The notes beneath the pieces were generated by a model. That model made no database searches. It was given only the letters and a program-made list of their open reading frames with translations, and was not told where the DNA came from. DNA of 64,000 nucleotides, taken from positions 1 through 64,000 of the forward strand of contig NZ_PDNW01000016.1 of NCBI RefSeq assembly GCF_002849655.1, read 5' to 3'. The position numbers and the translations under genes were made by a program. The DNA is from Pollutimonas subterranea (GTDB lineage Bacteria > Pseudomonadota > Gammaproteobacteria > Burkholderiales > Burkholderiaceae_B). Shown piece after piece: positions 17,019 to 26,192 of this stretch. Each line of letters opens with the position of its first letter. Position 1 is the first letter of the stretch.

Positions 17019-17842
17019 GCCTTAAACCTCAATTCTGCCTGGTGCGCCAGGGTATCGTCCTGGGCCGCCCAGAGTGTGGCGCCGTCGTCGGTGAGGGAGC
17101 CGGCGACCTGGAAAGGCCGAGGCGCAATCAGTGGCCGCAGGCCTCGATAGGCGAATGAAGTGACCTGCTTGTCCGGATTGGCATGGACGAATGCGGCGCA
17201 CATCAGCGTGGCGATCATGGGCCCGTGCACGACCAGGCCGGGATAACCTTCGACTTCGGTCGCATAGGGCTCATCGTAGTGAATCCGATGACCGTTGAAG
17301 GTGACGGCGGAATAGCGAAACAGCCTGACACTGGAAGGCTCGATGGTTTCGGACCATTGCGCCTGGGGCGCCGGCACGCTGCCTTCGAGCTTGGGCGCGG
17401 TGGGTTCGCGATAAACGATATCCTGCTCTTCCGAGATGCAAAGTTCGCCGTTCTGGCGATACTCGTGCTTTACCGTCACGAACAGCAGCTTGCCGGTACG
17501 GCCTTCTTTTTCCTTGACGGCGAAGATTGTGGATCGCCGCGCAGCGGGACTTCCCACGAGCAAGGGACGCAGGAATTCCAGCCTGCCTCCCGCCCACATG
17601 CGATTTCGGTTGTCGGCGGCGGGAAGGAAACCGCCGCGCTGAGGGTGGCCGTCGTCGCCTATCTCGTCATAAGGGACGCCATTGACGAACAAGGCCCAGT
17701 GCCATAAAAAGGGCAAGGCCTGGCCAGGGGCCGGCGCTGCGGCATCGAGGCTGAGGGCGATCTTTCGGATATGCCCGATATCGACCGAATCGTCGCATTC
17801 TTCAGTGCGGCCCAGCCAGGACGATGGATTCACGGTTGTCAT
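17015..17842 (-). CDS. MaoC-like hydratase, probable itaconyl-CoA/mesaconyl-C4-CoA hydratase
   Basis: About 275 residues with an N-terminal FAS1-type dehydratase-like hotdog domain and a C-terminal MaoC-like hotdog domain. Features are FLPAADNRNRMWAGGRLEF in the first half and VTFNGHRIHYDEPYA followed by GYPGLVVHGPM in the second; the D/H pair of the hydratase site is in the HYD-H element. This architecture is that of mesaconyl-C4-CoA and itaconyl-CoA hydratases. I start at ATG 17842 because GAAGAG lies upstream; an in-frame ATG at 17866 lacks a ribosome site. It is the first gene of the operon, divergent from the IlvD-like gene. Confidence 0.8.
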   Translation of the reverse strand: MTTVNPSSWLGRTEECDDSVDIGHIRKIALSLDAAAPAPGQALPFLWHWALFVNGVPYDEIGDDGHPQRGGFLPAADNRNRMWAGGRLEFLRPLLVGSPAARRSTIFAVKEKEGRTGKLLFVTVKHEYRQNGELCISEEQDIVYREPTAPKLEGSVPAPQAQWSETIEPSSVRLFRYSAVTFNGHRIHYDEPYATEVEGYPGLVVHGPMIATLMCAAFVHANPDKQVTSFAYRGLRPLIAPRPFQVAGSLTDDGATLWAAQDDTLAHQAELRFKA

Positions 17843-17999
17843 GCTGATCTCTTCGCCTTGCGTCATTTAAAACTGTAGCTTGAATGGTTATAGTGAACTT
17901 GTGAATTCGATTTTAAATAACACCGCCTTCACCGCATCTGAACCACGATGGATCAGGGCACGAAAAACCAGCGCAAACCGCCCGATGGCCCACCTTTAC

Positions 18000-18017
18000 A
18001 CGCTAATATATTAGTGT
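18000..18017. promoter_or_regulatory. Candidate operator palindrome between divergent operons
   Basis: An 18-bp palindrome with core CTAATATATTAG and one mismatched pair sits in the 220-bp gap between the MaoC-type hydratase gene and the IlvD-like gene, 48 bases before the latter's ATG. AT-rich palindromes of this form are typical binding sites for GntR- or LysR-type regulators, but no regulator gene is adjacent. The rest of the gap shows no gene. Regulator and target are inference. Confidence 0.45.
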
Positions 18018-18064
18018 TTTAATCGCTGCACACGCCCGCTCAACTTACACAGGCTTGATACCGT

Positions 18065-19798
18065 ATGTCAAAACGCTCTTATGAATCGCTACGCAGTGCC
18101 CGCTGGTTTGCCCCCGATGACCTGCGCTCTTTCGGCCATCGCTCACGCATCATGCAAATGGGCTACGCGCCCGAAGACTGGGCGGGTCGCCCCATCATCG
18201 CCATCCTCAACACCTGGTCCGACATTAATCCTTGTCATTCCCACTTCAAGCAGCGCGTTGAAGACGTAAAACGAGGCATATTCCAAAGCGGCGGCTTTCC
18301 CATCGAGCTGCCCGCCATCTCGCTGTCCGAGAACTTCGTCAAGCCGACCACCATGCTTTATCGCAACATGCTGGCCATGGAAGCCGAAGAATTGCTGCGC
18401 AGCCATCCCGTGGATGGCGCCGTATTGATGGGCGGCTGCGACAAGACAACCCCCGGCCTGCTCATGGGCGCCATCAGCGCCGGCCTGCCGTGCATCTTTC
18501 TTCCGGCTGGCCCGATGTTGCGGGGAAACTGGAAAGGCAAGGTGCTGGGTTCCGGGTCGGATGCCTGGAAATATTGGGACGAGCGTCGCGCCGGCAAAAT
18601 CACCAAGACCGAATGGATAGGGGTGGAAGGCGGTATTGCCCGCAGCGCCGGCACCTGCATGACCATGGGAACGGCAAGCACCATGATGGCCATCGCCGAA
18701 TCGATAGGCATGTCGCTGCCCGGCGCGTCATCGATCCCCGCTGCCGACTCCAATCACATTCGCATGTCTTCCGAATGCGGTCGACGCATCGTCGAAATGG
18801 TCTGGGAAGACTTGACGCCCAAGCGCATATTCACGCGTGAGAGCTTCATAAACGCCATTGTCGTGGCCATGGCCATGGGCTGTTCCACCAATGCGGTCAT
18901 TCATCTGGTTGCCATGTCGCGACGGGCAGGATGCCCGGTAAGCCTGGACGACTTCGACGCAGCCAGCCGGAACATACCTGTCATTGCCAACGTGCGGCCC
19001 AGTGGCGACACCTACCTGATGGAAGACTTCTTCTACGCCGGAGGCCTTCCCGCACTGATGGAGCGCCTGGGCGACCGCCTGGACCGAAGCCAGCTTACCG
19101 TCACGGGCCGTACGCTCGGCGAGAACATCGCCGGCGCCGAAGTCCATAATGACGACGTGATCCGTCCTTTGGACAACCCGCTGTACCATGAAGGCGCCCT
19201 GGCCGTCTTGCGCGGCAACCTGGCGCCCTCCGGCTGCGTCATCAAGCCCAGCGCTTGCGCGCCGCAGTTCTTGCAACATACCGGACCCGCGCTGGTATTT
19301 GACGACTACCCCAGCATGAAGGCGGCGGTGGAAGACGAGAACCTCGACGTCACGCCTGAACACATCATGGTGCTGCGCAATGCCGGTCCTCAAGGAGGGC
19401 CGGGCATGCCGGAATGGGGCATGTTGCCCATACCCACCAAATTGCTCAAGCAAGGCGTACGCGACATGCTGCGTGTGTCCGACGCCCGCATGAGCGGAAC
19501 CAGCTACGGCGCCTGCATTTTGCATGTCGCACCCGAAGCCTATGTAGGCGGCAACCTGGCCCTGGTAAAGACGGGCGACCTGATCACCGTCGACGTGCCG
19601 GGGCGCCGCATTCATCTCGAAGTCAGCGACGAAGAGCTGGCGCAACGCCGGGCCGCCTGGACGCCTCCGCCCAAGGTTTTCGAGCGGGGCTACGGATGGA
19701 TGTTTTCCAAGCATATATTGCAGGCCGACTCCGGCTGCGACCTTGATTTCCTGGAAACCGAATTTGGCGCCCCAAACCGCGAACCCACTATTTTCTAA
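18065..19798 (+). CDS. IlvD/Edd-family dehydratase, sugar-acid type
   Basis: Iron-sulfur dehydratase of 577 residues. It resembles L-arabinonate and other aldonate dehydratases rather than IlvD proper, judged from the N-terminal KxFAPDDLRSFGHRSR-like segment, INTWSDINPCH(S)HF, KPTTMLYRNMLAMEAEE, and GGCDKTTPGLLMGA (cluster cysteine and metal-binding region). Conserved PGASSIPAADSNHIRMS and MGCSTNAV are also present. The enzyme would remove water from an aldonate to give a 2-keto-3-deoxy acid. It is followed at 14 bases by the RraA-like gene. Dihydroxy-acid dehydratase activity cannot be excluded. The exact sugar acid is unknown. Confidence 0.85.
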   Translation: MSKRSYESLRSARWFAPDDLRSFGHRSRIMQMGYAPEDWAGRPIIAILNTWSDINPCHSHFKQRVEDVKRGIFQSGGFPIELPAISLSENFVKPTTMLYRNMLAMEAEELLRSHPVDGAVLMGGCDKTTPGLLMGAISAGLPCIFLPAGPMLRGNWKGKVLGSGSDAWKYWDERRAGKITKTEWIGVEGGIARSAGTCMTMGTASTMMAIAESIGMSLPGASSIPAADSNHIRMSSECGRRIVEMVWEDLTPKRIFTRESFINAIVVAMAMGCSTNAVIHLVAMSRRAGCPVSLDDFDAASRNIPVIANVRPSGDTYLMEDFFYAGGLPALMERLGDRLDRSQLTVTGRTLGENIAGAEVHNDDVIRPLDNPLYHEGALAVLRGNLAPSGCVIKPSACAPQFLQHTGPALVFDDYPSMKAAVEDENLDVTPEHIMVLRNAGPQGGPGMPEWGMLPIPTKLLKQGVRDMLRVSDARMSGTSYGACILHVAPEAYVGGNLALVKTGDLITVDVPGRRIHLEVSDEELAQRRAAWTPPPKVFERGYGWMFSKHILQADSGCDLDFLETEFGAPNREPTIF

Positions 19799-19811
19799 TT
19801 AGGAGCAACAC

Positions 19812-20528
19812 GTGTCCCTGAGTCCCGACCTACGCCAGAAGCTGGCTACCATCAGCACCGCAACGCTATGCACGGCATTGTTCAAGCGCGGCTTGCGCAA
19901 CCAGTTCATCCAGGATGTCCGCCCGCTAAATCCCGCCTTGCCGAATATGGTGGGCGTTGCGTACACCTTGCGCTACATTCCCGCGCGTGAAGACCTGAAT
20001 CCCCTGACCGTGTTCCAGAACCGCGATCATCCGCAACGGGTCGCCGTGGACCAATGCCCTGAAGGCGCTGTCCTCATGATAGACAGTCGCAAAGATGCGC
20101 GCGCCGCGTCAGCCGGCTCCATACTGGTGTCGCGCCTGATGATGCGCGGCGCCGCCGGCGTGGTCACGGACGGAGGCTTTCGCGATTCACCCGAGATCGC
20201 CGGCCTTCCCTTTCCGGCCTACCATAACCGCCCTTCGGCCCCGACCAACCTGACATTGCACCAGGCGCTCGACATCAACGTTCCCATCGGCTGCGGCGAC
20301 GTTGCCGTTTTTCCCGGGGACGTGATCGTGGGCGATGGCGAAGGCGTGGTGGTCATTCCCGCTCACCTGGCCGAGGAAATCGCCACCGAGGCCGTCGACA
20401 TGACGGCCTACGAAGACTTCGTGACCGAGGAAGTACTCAAGGGAAGGTCCATCATCGGGCTGTATCCCGCCACCGATGAGCAGGCCCGCGCCGACTTTTC
20501 CGCATGGAGGCAGGCGCAGGGTCGATAA
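19812..20528 (+). CDS. RraA / HMG-aldolase family protein
   Basis: Protein of 238 residues with GTG start, preceded by AGGAG at suitable spacing. The fold is the methyltransferase-like RraA type shared by RraA (ribonuclease E inhibitor) and 4-hydroxy-4-methyl-2-oxoglutarate aldolases. The segment TDGGFRDSPEI keeps the Arg-Asp-x2-Glu pattern associated with aldolase activity, and STATLCTALFKRG is the family's start. Its position directly behind a sugar-acid dehydratase suggests a lyase acting on the dehydrated product rather than a ribonuclease regulator. The annotation as RraA proper is therefore unlikely. A clear terminator follows. Confidence 0.82.
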   Translation: MSLSPDLRQKLATISTATLCTALFKRGLRNQFIQDVRPLNPALPNMVGVAYTLRYIPAREDLNPLTVFQNRDHPQRVAVDQCPEGAVLMIDSRKDARAASAGSILVSRLMMRGAAGVVTDGGFRDSPEIAGLPFPAYHNRPSAPTNLTLHQALDINVPIGCGDVAVFPGDVIVGDGEGVVVIPAHLAEEIATEAVDMTAYEDFVTEEVLKGRSIIGLYPATDEQARADFSAWRQAQGR

Positions 20529-20542
20529 GCGGAACAAGAAGT

Positions 20543-20578
20543 AAAAAACCCACTGCTCAGATGACGCAGTGGGTTTTT
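20543..20578. terminator. Bidirectional Rho-independent terminator
   Basis: Stem CCCACTGC/GCAGTGGG with a nine-base loop, flanked by six A on the left and five T on the right, so it works for the RraA-like gene (plus) and for the fumarase gene (minus), which stops at 20597. Both transcripts end here. Confidence 0.9.
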
Positions 20579-20596
20579 GCCATTGAGGCCTAACGC

Positions 20597-22123
20597 TTAT
20601 TTCACGGCCATCAATGGAATCTCCGCTATGCGCGCCTTCCACTCCTTGGGTCCTGTTTCATGGACCGACGTACCTGTCGAGTCGACGGCCACCGTCACCG
20701 GCATGTCTTTGACGTCGAACTCGTAAATGGCTTCCATGCCCAGGTCTTCGAAGCCGACGACCTTGGCACCGCGGATGGCCTTGGAGACCAGGTAAGCCGA
20801 ACCACCGACCGCCATCAAATAGGCCGACCCGTGACGCCGTATGGACTCGATGGCCACCGGGCCACGCTCGGCCTTGCCTATCATGGAAATCAGGCCGGTT
20901 TTTTCGAGCATCATGTCGGTGAACTTGTCCATGCGCGTAGCGGTGGTCGGGCCGGCGGGGCCGACGACTTCGTCGCCTACCGGATCGACCGGGCCGACGT
21001 AATAGATAACCCGGTTGGTGAAGTCCACCGGCAACGGCTCGCCATTTTCCAGCATGTCATTGATACGTTTATGCGCGGCATCCCGTCCTGTCAGCATTTT
21101 CCCGGACAAGAGCAAGGTTTGACCGGGCTTCCAGCTGGCGACCTGCTCTTTGGTCAGCGTGTTGAGGTCCACCTGCAGCGACTTGTTGTAGTCGGGAGCC
21201 CAATGCACATCGGGCCAGTCCGACAACGACGGCGGCGTCAGCTGCGCAGGTCCCGAGCCGTCCAGCTCGAAATGCACGTGGCGCGTTGCCGCGCAGTTCG
21301 GGATCATGGCCACGGGCTTGGACGCGGCATGGGTGGGGAAGGTGTGAATCTTGACATCCAGCACCGTCGTTAGCCCGCCCAGGCCCTGCGCGCCTATGCC
21401 CAATGCATTCACTTTCTGATAGAGCTCGATACGCAGCTCTTCCAGTTTAGTCTGCGGCCCGCGCTGCAGCAGCTCGTACATGTCGATGTCTTCCATCAGC
21501 GACTGCTTGGCCATCAGCATGGCCTTTTCAGCCGTTCCGCCTACACCTATGCCCAGCATGCCGGGCGGACACCAGCCTGCGCCCATCTGGGGCACTGTCT
21601 TCAGAACCCAGTCGATCAGCGAATCGCTGGGATTGAGCATGGCGAACTTTGACTTGTTTTCGGAGCCGCCGCCCTTGGCGGCAACCTGCACGTCGACCTT
21701 GTTGCCCGCAACCAGCTCGACACTCACGATACAGGGGGTGTTGTCGCGGCTGTTCTTGCGTGTGAACAAGGGGTCGGTAAGAATCGATGCGCGCAAGGGA
21801 TTATCGGGATTCAAGTATCCCTGGCGCACGCCTTCATCACACACTTCCTGCATACTGCGGCGCGTGTCGAATCGCACGTCCATACCCACTTTAAGAAATA
21901 CATTGACCACGCCCGTGTCCTGGCAGATAGGGCGATGGCCTTCCGCACACATGCGTGAATTGGTCAGGATCTGGGCAATGGCATCTTTGGCGGCCGGGCT
22001 TTCTTCGAGTTCGTATGCACGCGCCAGATGCTGGATGTAATCGGCTGGATGGTAATAGCTGATGAACTGTACGGCGTCGGCGACAGACTGGATCAGGTCG
22101 CGTTCTTGAATGATGGTTGTCAT
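20597..22123 (-). CDS. Class I fumarate hydratase (possible mesaconase activity)
   Basis: Iron-sulfur class I fumarase of 508 residues on a single chain, with N-terminal motif SRMCAEGHRPICQDTGVVNVF (cluster cysteines at C and the PICQDTG element) and C-terminal GPTTATRMDKF and GGSAYLVSKAI segments. It interconverts fumarate and malate in the citric acid cycle. Class I fumarases of several beta- and gammaproteobacteria also act on mesaconate and citramalate, and this gene sits next to the C5-dicarboxylate operon, so dual use is plausible but unproven. An enoyl-CoA hydratase gene lies 73 bases upstream on the same strand. Confidence 0.9.
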   Translation of the reverse strand: MTTIIQERDLIQSVADAVQFISYYHPADYIQHLARAYELEESPAAKDAIAQILTNSRMCAEGHRPICQDTGVVNVFLKVGMDVRFDTRRSMQEVCDEGVRQGYLNPDNPLRASILTDPLFTRKNSRDNTPCIVSVELVAGNKVDVQVAAKGGGSENKSKFAMLNPSDSLIDWVLKTVPQMGAGWCPPGMLGIGVGGTAEKAMLMAKQSLMEDIDMYELLQRGPQTKLEELRIELYQKVNALGIGAQGLGGLTTVLDVKIHTFPTHAASKPVAMIPNCAATRHVHFELDGSGPAQLTPPSLSDWPDVHWAPDYNKSLQVDLNTLTKEQVASWKPGQTLLLSGKMLTGRDAAHKRINDMLENGEPLPVDFTNRVIYYVGPVDPVGDEVVGPAGPTTATRMDKFTDMMLEKTGLISMIGKAERGPVAIESIRRHGSAYLMAVGGSAYLVSKAIRGAKVVGFEDLGMEAIYEFDVKDMPVTVAVDSTGTSVHETGPKEWKARIAEIPLMAVK

Positions 22124-22196
22124 GATGGTCGTTCAATCGTGAAAAAGGCAGGCAACGAAAGGCCCGCCAAAGGTTTCGAATCTGGCGTGATGGCGC

Positions 22197-22964
22197 TTAC
22201 TTGCCGGTCCAGACAGGTTTGCGCTTTTCGGCGAAGGCGGTCGCGCCTTCTTTGGCATCGGCCGAAACAAAGATATGCGCCACGCGCGGACGCTGCAGGT
22301 CGAACATATCGGCCTGTCGCCAATCACGCGATTCAGCGACGATCTTCTTGGCAGTCTGTACGGCCAGCGGGCCATTCTCGGCAATGATGCGGGCCAGCAC
22401 CATGGCTTGTTCAAGGGCCTGACCAGCTGGCACCAGGCGATTGACCAGCCCGAATTGCTGGGCGCGCGCAGCCGGCAGCATTTCGCCGGTAAGCACGGCT
22501 TCCATGGCAATGTGGTAAGGAATGCGGGAAGGCAGACGCACCATGCCGCCCGAGCCCGGCACGATACCGCGCTTGACTTCGGGCAGCCCGAAATTGGCGT
22601 TGTCGGCCGCGACGATCATGTCGCAGGCCAGGGCCATTTCGCAGCCACCTGCCAGCGCGTAGCCTTCGACGGCGGCGATCAGCGGCTTCCTGGGTGGCTT
22701 TTCGCACAAGCCGGCAAAGCCGCGTCCTTCGACCAAGGGACGCTGCCCGTTGAACGCAAACGCTTTCAGGTCCATGCCCGACGAGAAGGTATTGCCCGCA
22801 CCCGTCAAGATGCCGATCACCACATCGTCGTTGTTATCAAGCTGTTCGAACGCCTTGGCCAGTTCGTGCGCGGTCTCGTAATTGATGGCATTACGCGCCT
22901 CGGGTCGATTGACCGTGATGATCTGGATGCGATCAATGATTTCAACTTTTACCAAGTCAGACAT
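22197..22964 (-). CDS. Enoyl-CoA hydratase/isomerase family protein
   Basis: Crotonase-fold protein of 255 residues. Motifs are NRPEARNAIN, GAGNTFSSGMDLKAF (oxyanion hole), PLIAAVEGYALAGGCEMALACD and NFGLPEVKRGIVPGSGG, with glutamates E in GCEMALACD and PE of PEVKRG where the catalytic pair usually sits. The start at 22964 (MSDLVKVE) has GAGGATT upstream; a longer frame to 22997 adds an implausible basic stretch. Family role: hydration or isomerisation of 2-enoyl-CoA. The true substrate is unclear. It probably shares a transcript with the fumarase downstream. Confidence 0.88.
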   Translation of the reverse strand: MSDLVKVEIIDRIQIITVNRPEARNAINYETAHELAKAFEQLDNNDDVVIGILTGAGNTFSSGMDLKAFAFNGQRPLVEGRGFAGLCEKPPRKPLIAAVEGYALAGGCEMALACDMIVAADNANFGLPEVKRGIVPGSGGMVRLPSRIPYHIAMEAVLTGEMLPAARAQQFGLVNRLVPAGQALEQAMVLARIIAENGPLAVQTAKKIVAESRDWRQADMFDLQRPRVAHIFVSADAKEGATAFAEKRKPVWTGK

Positions 22965-23133
22965 GGAGCAATCCTCAAAATAGCAGCGGCGCCGCAACGC
23001 CTGTTAAAGATGGACGGTAACCCAATATCATACGACCAATTGGAATTGGCCTTCAGCCGGGCCGGCCTTCTTTAGCGCGGAACCAGTTAAAATTGAAAAA
23101 TTTTGCAGCTTCTCGCTTTAATGGCCTTCGCAC

Positions 23134-24045
23134 ATGCTCACTTTTCAGCAAATAATACTAACGCTCCAGCAGTACTGGGATAAGCAGGGTTGCGCCCTGC
23201 TGCAACCCTATGACATGGAAGTCGGTGCCGGCACTTCGCATACCGCAACGTTCCTGCGCTCGATCGGACCGGAGCCATGGCGCGCCGCGTATGTGCAGCC
23301 TTCGCGCCGGCCCAAGGACGGCCGATACGGCGAGAATCCCAACCGCCTGCAACACTATTATCAATATCAGGTCGTGCTCAAGCCCGCGCCCACTGATATC
23401 GTAGACCTGTATATCGGGTCGCTGGTTGCCCTGGGCATAGATCCGCGCGAACACGATATCCGTTTCGTTGAAGACGATTGGGAAAATCCTACGCTCGGCG
23501 CGTGGGGCCTGGGTTGGGAAGTCTGGCTCAACGGCATGGAAGTAACCCAGTTCACCTATTTCCAACAGGTCGGCGGCCTGGACTGCAGTCCCACCACCGG
23601 CGAAATCACGTATGGACTCGAACGCCTGGCCATGTACCTGCAGGGCGTCGAAAGCGTGTACGACCTGGTATGGACGCAAGGCAACGGCGGACAAAAGGTG
23701 TTCTACCGCGACGTGTTCCACCAGAACGAAGTGGAGCAGTCCACCTACAATTTCGAGCACGCCTCCATTCCGATGTTGCTGGCCCATTTCAACGACTACG
23801 AAGCCGAGGCGCGCCGCCTGATCGACGTACCCTTGGCGCTGCCCGCCTACGAGGCCACGCTCAAGGCCGCACATACCTTCAACATGCTCGATGCGCGCGG
23901 CGCCATCAGCGTCACCGAGCGGGCCACTTATATTGGCCGTATCCGGAACCTGTCCCGCGCCGTCGCGCAGGCTTATTTTGACTCACGCGAAAAACTTGGA
24001 TTCCCCATGCTTGTCCAGCACGTTGCTGCGGAGGTCGCACAATGA
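23134..24045 (+). CDS. glyQ: Glycyl-tRNA synthetase alpha subunit
   Basis: Class II synthetase catalytic subunit of 303 residues, with the beta subunit forming the bacterial alpha2beta2 enzyme. Motifs: [19 protein letters not shown] at the start, [13 protein letters not shown], and [20 protein letters not shown], all characteristic. Full length. Its stop overlaps glyS (ATGA), so the subunits are co-translated. The genes gmhB and plsC follow directly, a conserved Burkholderiales arrangement. No regulatory leader was recognised upstream, where about 170 bases separate it from the crotonase gene. Confidence 0.97.
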   Translation: MLTFQQIILTLQQYWDKQGCALLQPYDMEVGAGTSHTATFLRSIGPEPWRAAYVQPSRRPKDGRYGENPNRLQHYYQYQVVLKPAPTDIVDLYIGSLVALGIDPREHDIRFVEDDWENPTLGAWGLGWEVWLNGMEVTQFTYFQQVGGLDCSPTTGEITYGLERLAMYLQGVESVYDLVWTQGNGGQKVFYRDVFHQNEVEQSTYNFEHASIPMLLAHFNDYEAEARRLIDVPLALPAYEATLKAAHTFNMLDARGAISVTERATYIGRIRNLSRAVAQAYFDSREKLGFPMLVQHVAAEVAQ

Positions 24046-26192
24046 CCGCGGCTCCCGATACAGATATCCGGCCCCTGCTGGTTGAACTGCTTACAGAAGA
24101 ATTGCCGCCCAAGGCGCTGCAAAAGCTGGGCCTGGCATTTGCCGAAGGCATACGCAAGATACTGGATCAGCATCATTTGCTGGCGGCAGGCTGCGTTACG
24201 TCCGATTTTTCCACGCCACGCCGCCTGGGCGTCATACTTGATGCCGTATTGGCCCAAGCGCCCGACCAGGCCTATACCGAAAAACTCATGCCGGCCAAGA
24301 TCGGCCTGACCGCGGCGGGCGAAATCAGTCCCGCATTGGAAAAGAAACTGGCCAGCAAAGGCCTGGGTCATCTTTCCGCATCGGAACTCATCACCGAATC
24401 CGACGGTAAGCAGGACTATCTTTACGCACGGGGCGTCGCGACGGGCGCTCTGCTTGGCACGGCCTTGCAGGAAGCGCTCGAGTACGCCGTCGCGCACCTG
24501 CCCATACCGAAAGTCATGCGATATCAGTTGGCCGACGGCGCCAGCAGCGTCAAGTTCGTACGTCCCGCCCACCGGCTCATCGCGTTGTGGGGCAACGAAA
24601 TCGTTGCCACCCAAGTCCTGGGGCTGGATGCAGGGCGCACGACCCTTGGCCATCGGTTCATGGCAAGCCAGGCCATCGACATCGCGTCGCCCGATACCTA
24701 CGAGCAACAGCTGCATGACGAAGGCAAGGTCATTGCCTCGTTCACCGCGCGCCGGGCGCTGATCAGCGAACAGTTGGAAAGCCGGGCGCAAGCCCTGGGC
24801 GCTACGATAGGAACCAGCGCCGAAGCACAGGCTCTGCTGGAAGAAGTCACCGCCCTGGTCGAGCACCCCACGGTCTATGTGGGCGAGTTCGAAGAGCAAT
24901 TCCTGCAAGTGCCGCCGGAATGCCTGATTCTCACCATGCGCCTGAACCAAAAATACTTTCCTTTGTTCGAGCCGGAAACCGGCAGGCTCACGCACCGCTT
25001 CCTCATCGTCAGCAATATGCAGGTCGACGATCCCGTGCATATTGTCGAAGGCAACCAGCGCGTAGTGCGCCCCCGCCTGGCGGACGCGGAGTTCTTTTTC
25101 CAGACAGACCGCAAGGTCAGGCTGGCCGACCGCGTTGCAGGGCTCGCCACCAGCGTCTACCACAACAAGCTGGGGTCCCAGCTTGAACGCGTAGAACGCG
25201 TGCGGCACATAGCGCGCTACGTCGCCGGCCAGCTGGGCGCCAGCATCGACAATGCCGACCGGGCCGCACTGCTGGCCAAAGCCGACCTGGGTTCGAATAT
25301 GGTTGGCGAGTTCCCCGAACTCCAGGGCATCATGGGCGGCTATTACGCCAAGGCCGACGGTGAGCCCGACGATGTCGTGCTCGCCCTGCAAGACCAATAC
25401 CGCATCCGCCTCGATACCCCGGTTTCCGCCGGCACACTGACTTCAGCCGTTCTTTTCATCGCCGAACGCGTCGAAACACTGCTGGGCATATGGGGCATAG
25501 GCCTGGTACCCACTGGCGAGCGCGACCCTTATGGCTTGCGCCGTGCCGCCCTGGGCCTGATCAGCGCCTTCGAGCAACTTCAGGCGGGCGGCTACCTGGC
25601 TATCCACAATAGCCAGGGATTGCGCCTGTCCGACCTGCTGGCCCAGGCCGCCGCAAGTTTCGCCCCCGATACGCTAAGCGCGACAACCGCCAATGACGTC
25701 CAGGCCTTCGTGTACGAGCGCTACCGGAACCAGTTGAACAACGACTTTGACCGCAATGTCGTCGACGCCGTGCTGACGCTCGAACCGCCTTTGCATCAGG
25801 TCCATGCCCGTATACAGGCTTGCGCCAATTTCGCGCAACGGCCCGAGGCGGAAAGCCTGGCGGCCGCCAACAAGCGCATTGCGAACCTGCTGAAGAAAGC
25901 GGACGAGCAACCCGGCGCCGTCGACCCCGGCATCCTGGCCGAACCGGCTGAACAAGCCCTGGATGCCGTCATCCGCAAACTCAAGCCTCAAGCCGAGGCC
26001 CAGTTGGCGCAAGGCGACTTCACCGCCAGCCTGGCCACCATGGCGCAAGCCAGAACCGCCGTCGATACTTTCTTCAACGACATCATGGTCATGGCAGACG
26101 ATCCCGCCATACGAGCCAATCGCCTGGCCCTGCTGGCGGAGCTTCACCACGTCATGAATCAGGTCGCCGACATTTCCAGGTTAGCCCAGTGA
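24042..26192 (+). CDS. glyS: Glycyl-tRNA synthetase beta subunit
   Basis: tRNA-recognition subunit of 716 residues, near the usual length of about 690-710. Characteristic segments are [19 protein letters not shown] at the start and a [11 protein letters not shown] region near residue 300. A C-terminal anticodon-binding domain lies roughly at 590-700. It overlaps glyQ by four bases and gmhB by GTGA. No frameshift was noted. Confidence 0.97.
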   Translation: MTAAPDTDIRPLLVELLTEELPPKALQKLGLAFAEGIRKILDQHHLLAAGCVTSDFSTPRRLGVILDAVLAQAPDQAYTEKLMPAKIGLTAAGEISPALEKKLASKGLGHLSASELITESDGKQDYLYARGVATGALLGTALQEALEYAVAHLPIPKVMRYQLADGASSVKFVRPAHRLIALWGNEIVATQVLGLDAGRTTLGHRFMASQAIDIASPDTYEQQLHDEGKVIASFTARRALISEQLESRAQALGATIGTSAEAQALLEEVTALVEHPTVYVGEFEEQFLQVPPECLILTMRLNQKYFPLFEPETGRLTHRFLIVSNMQVDDPVHIVEGNQRVVRPRLADAEFFFQTDRKVRLADRVAGLATSVYHNKLGSQLERVERVRHIARYVAGQLGASIDNADRAALLAKADLGSNMVGEFPELQGIMGGYYAKADGEPDDVVLALQDQYRIRLDTPVSAGTLTSAVLFIAERVETLLGIWGIGLVPTGERDPYGLRRAALGLISAFEQLQAGGYLAIHNSQGLRLSDLLAQAAASFAPDTLSATTANDVQAFVYERYRNQLNNDFDRNVVDAVLTLEPPLHQVHARIQACANFAQRPEAESLAAANKRIANLLKKADEQPGAVDPGILAEPAEQALDAVIRKLKPQAEAQLAQGDFTASLATMAQARTAVDTFFNDIMVMADDPAIRANRLALLAELHHVMNQVADISRLAQ

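Noticed and set aside
23973-25397. A 474-residue open frame on the minus strand through glyS
   Set aside because: It is antisense to glyS, whose motifs and length are complete; high-GC codon bias commonly creates such shadows.
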